The position numbers and the translations under genes were made by a program. Shown here piece after piece: positions 63,492 through 64,000 of a stretch of DNA of 64,000 nt. The notes under the pieces were generated by a model. The model did not search any database. It was not told where the DNA came from and saw only the letters and a program-made list of their open reading frames with translations. The stretch's first letter is position 1; every line of letters starts with the position of its first letter. Origin of the DNA: Vibrio sp. 10N.286.49.B1 (lineage in GTDB: Bacteria > Pseudomonadota > Gammaproteobacteria > Enterobacterales > Vibrionaceae); assembly GCF_002873335.1 (NCBI RefSeq), contig NZ_MCUW01000010.1:1-64000 (forward strand), written 5' to 3'.

Positions 63492-63556
63492 CTCTACATC
63501 GACAGGAAAACTGTCACTCCCGATGACATTATTAATCCGTATGAAAGGATATTGAG

Positions 63557-64000
63557 ATGAGCGAATTCAAACGACATACAGAAGAAACAGCACCAGAAGA
63601 AAGCAAAGCGATTCTGGTCGATGCTAAAAAGCAGATGGGAAGAATTCCTGGGTTATATGGGGTGATGGCGGAATCACCAAGCACCTTAAAAGCTTACAAA
63701 CAACTGCACCAAGCATTTACTGACACGTCTTTTGATGCCGAAGAACTTACTGTCGTTTGGCAAACGATCAACGTAGAGCATGAGTGCCACTATTGCGTAC
63801 CGGCACATACGGGTATAGCGCATGCGATGAAGGTTGATCCTGTCTTGACGGAGGCACTACGAAACCGCGAAGCCATGCCAACAGAGAAGCTTCAAGCCTT
63901 GCATGATTTTACTCTCAGTATGGTTCGTGAGCGAGGCAATGTATCACCGTCACAACTCGAAGCCTTTTACGCCGAGGGTTACGGTCAGCAACAAGTTCTT
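63557..64000 (+). CDS. Carboxymuconolactone decarboxylase-family (AhpD-like) protein, 3' end beyond window
   Basis: The first 148 residues are visible, from ATG 63557 with AAGGA upstream. They have the alpha-helical CMD fold with the redox-type motif VEHECHYCVPAHTGIAHAMK (CxxC plus downstream His), as in AhpD-like peroxidase partners. QMGRIPGLYGVMAESPSTLK is also typical of the family. It probably acts as a peroxidase or disulfide reductase, or in decarboxylation; the exact role is unknown. It is controlled by a promoter overlapped by TetR-type operators, and its regulator may lie just right of the window. Confidence 0.85.
   Translation, partial: MSEFKRHTEETAPEESKAILVDAKKQMGRIPGLYGVMAESPSTLKAYKQLHQAFTDTSFDAEELTVVWQTINVEHECHYCVPAHTGIAHAMKVDPVLTEALRNREAMPTEKLQALHDFTLSMVRERGNVSPSQLEAFYAEGYGQQQVL

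Larger units (their letters stand above)
63242..63556. other. Intergenic region with terminator, promoter and twin operators
   Basis: This 315 bp region has no ORF. It holds the phn terminator (63305-63342), two TetR-type operators (63440-63478) and a promoter for the gene at 63557. The region 63343-63439 shows nothing recognisable. Confidence 0.6.

Noticed and set aside
1..64000. Search for tRNA, rRNA, CRISPR arrays, transposases and integron attC sites
   Set aside because: No cloverleaf-like or rRNA-like segments, no regularly spaced direct repeats beyond the ori2 iterons and no transposase-like ORF were seen by eye; a covariance search was not possible.

Overview
The window is most likely the origin-proximal part of chromosome 2 of a Vibrio or close relative. 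The anchor is the segment 9979-15392: a 656-residue RctB-type initiator on the minus strand, a 1.25 kb non-coding region with Dam-type ATGATCA iterons and a DnaA box, then parA2 and parB2. Eight copies of the centromere motif TTTACA-N-TGTAAA (parS2; seven perfect, one with a single mismatch) are scattered through positions 3704-22801. The species cannot be fixed from the sequence alone.

Region by region. 1-1035 is the N-terminus of a large surface adhesin with a LapG-type retention module, cut by the window edge. 1267-9490 carries a glutamate/Na+ symporter (gltS), a DUF4344 metallopeptidase, a beta-hydroxyacid dehydrogenase, a LacI-sensor/PAS/GGDEF/EAL protein, a YebC-family protein and two small Vibrio-type proteins. 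9979-15392 is the replication and partition module. 15462-24359 holds tmcA, a FapA/DUF342 protein, a lipoprotein, an orphan dihydrolipoamide dehydrogenase, a thioesterase-like protein and the Hsp70-like yegD. 24629-24771 looks like an unannotated small RNA gene. 25591-31713 is a hybrid sensor kinase divergent from a tandemly duplicated pair (small PstS-like periplasmic protein plus outer-membrane barrel). 31796-32716 is the undecaprenyl-phosphate translocase PopT (DUF368).

33015-44723 is a complete C-P lyase operon, phnC-D-E-F-G-H-I-J-K-L-M-N-P plus a hexapeptide acyltransferase. It should import phosphonates, cleave the C-P bond and recycle the phosphoribosyl moiety. A palindrome CTTGTCTAGACAAG before phnC recurs in near-identical form before the regulator gene phnF, and a Pho-box-like repeat also precedes phnC. 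A second phosphonate/phosphite-type ABC importer (PhnC, PhnD, two PhnE) lies at 59499-63241 with its own Pho-box-like tandem repeats.

Between the two phn loci lie accessory genes: an RND efflux pair, a LysR regulator divergent from a NylB-like serine hydrolase, a VOC protein, two glycine-zipper envelope proteins, an EamA exporter, an unknown 171-residue protein, a MerR-methyltransferase fusion, an MsrA-like protein and a marR-MFS operon. The window ends inside an AhpD-like carboxymuconolactone decarboxylase-family gene preceded by two TetR-type operators. No rRNA, tRNA, CRISPR array, transposase or integron element was seen.
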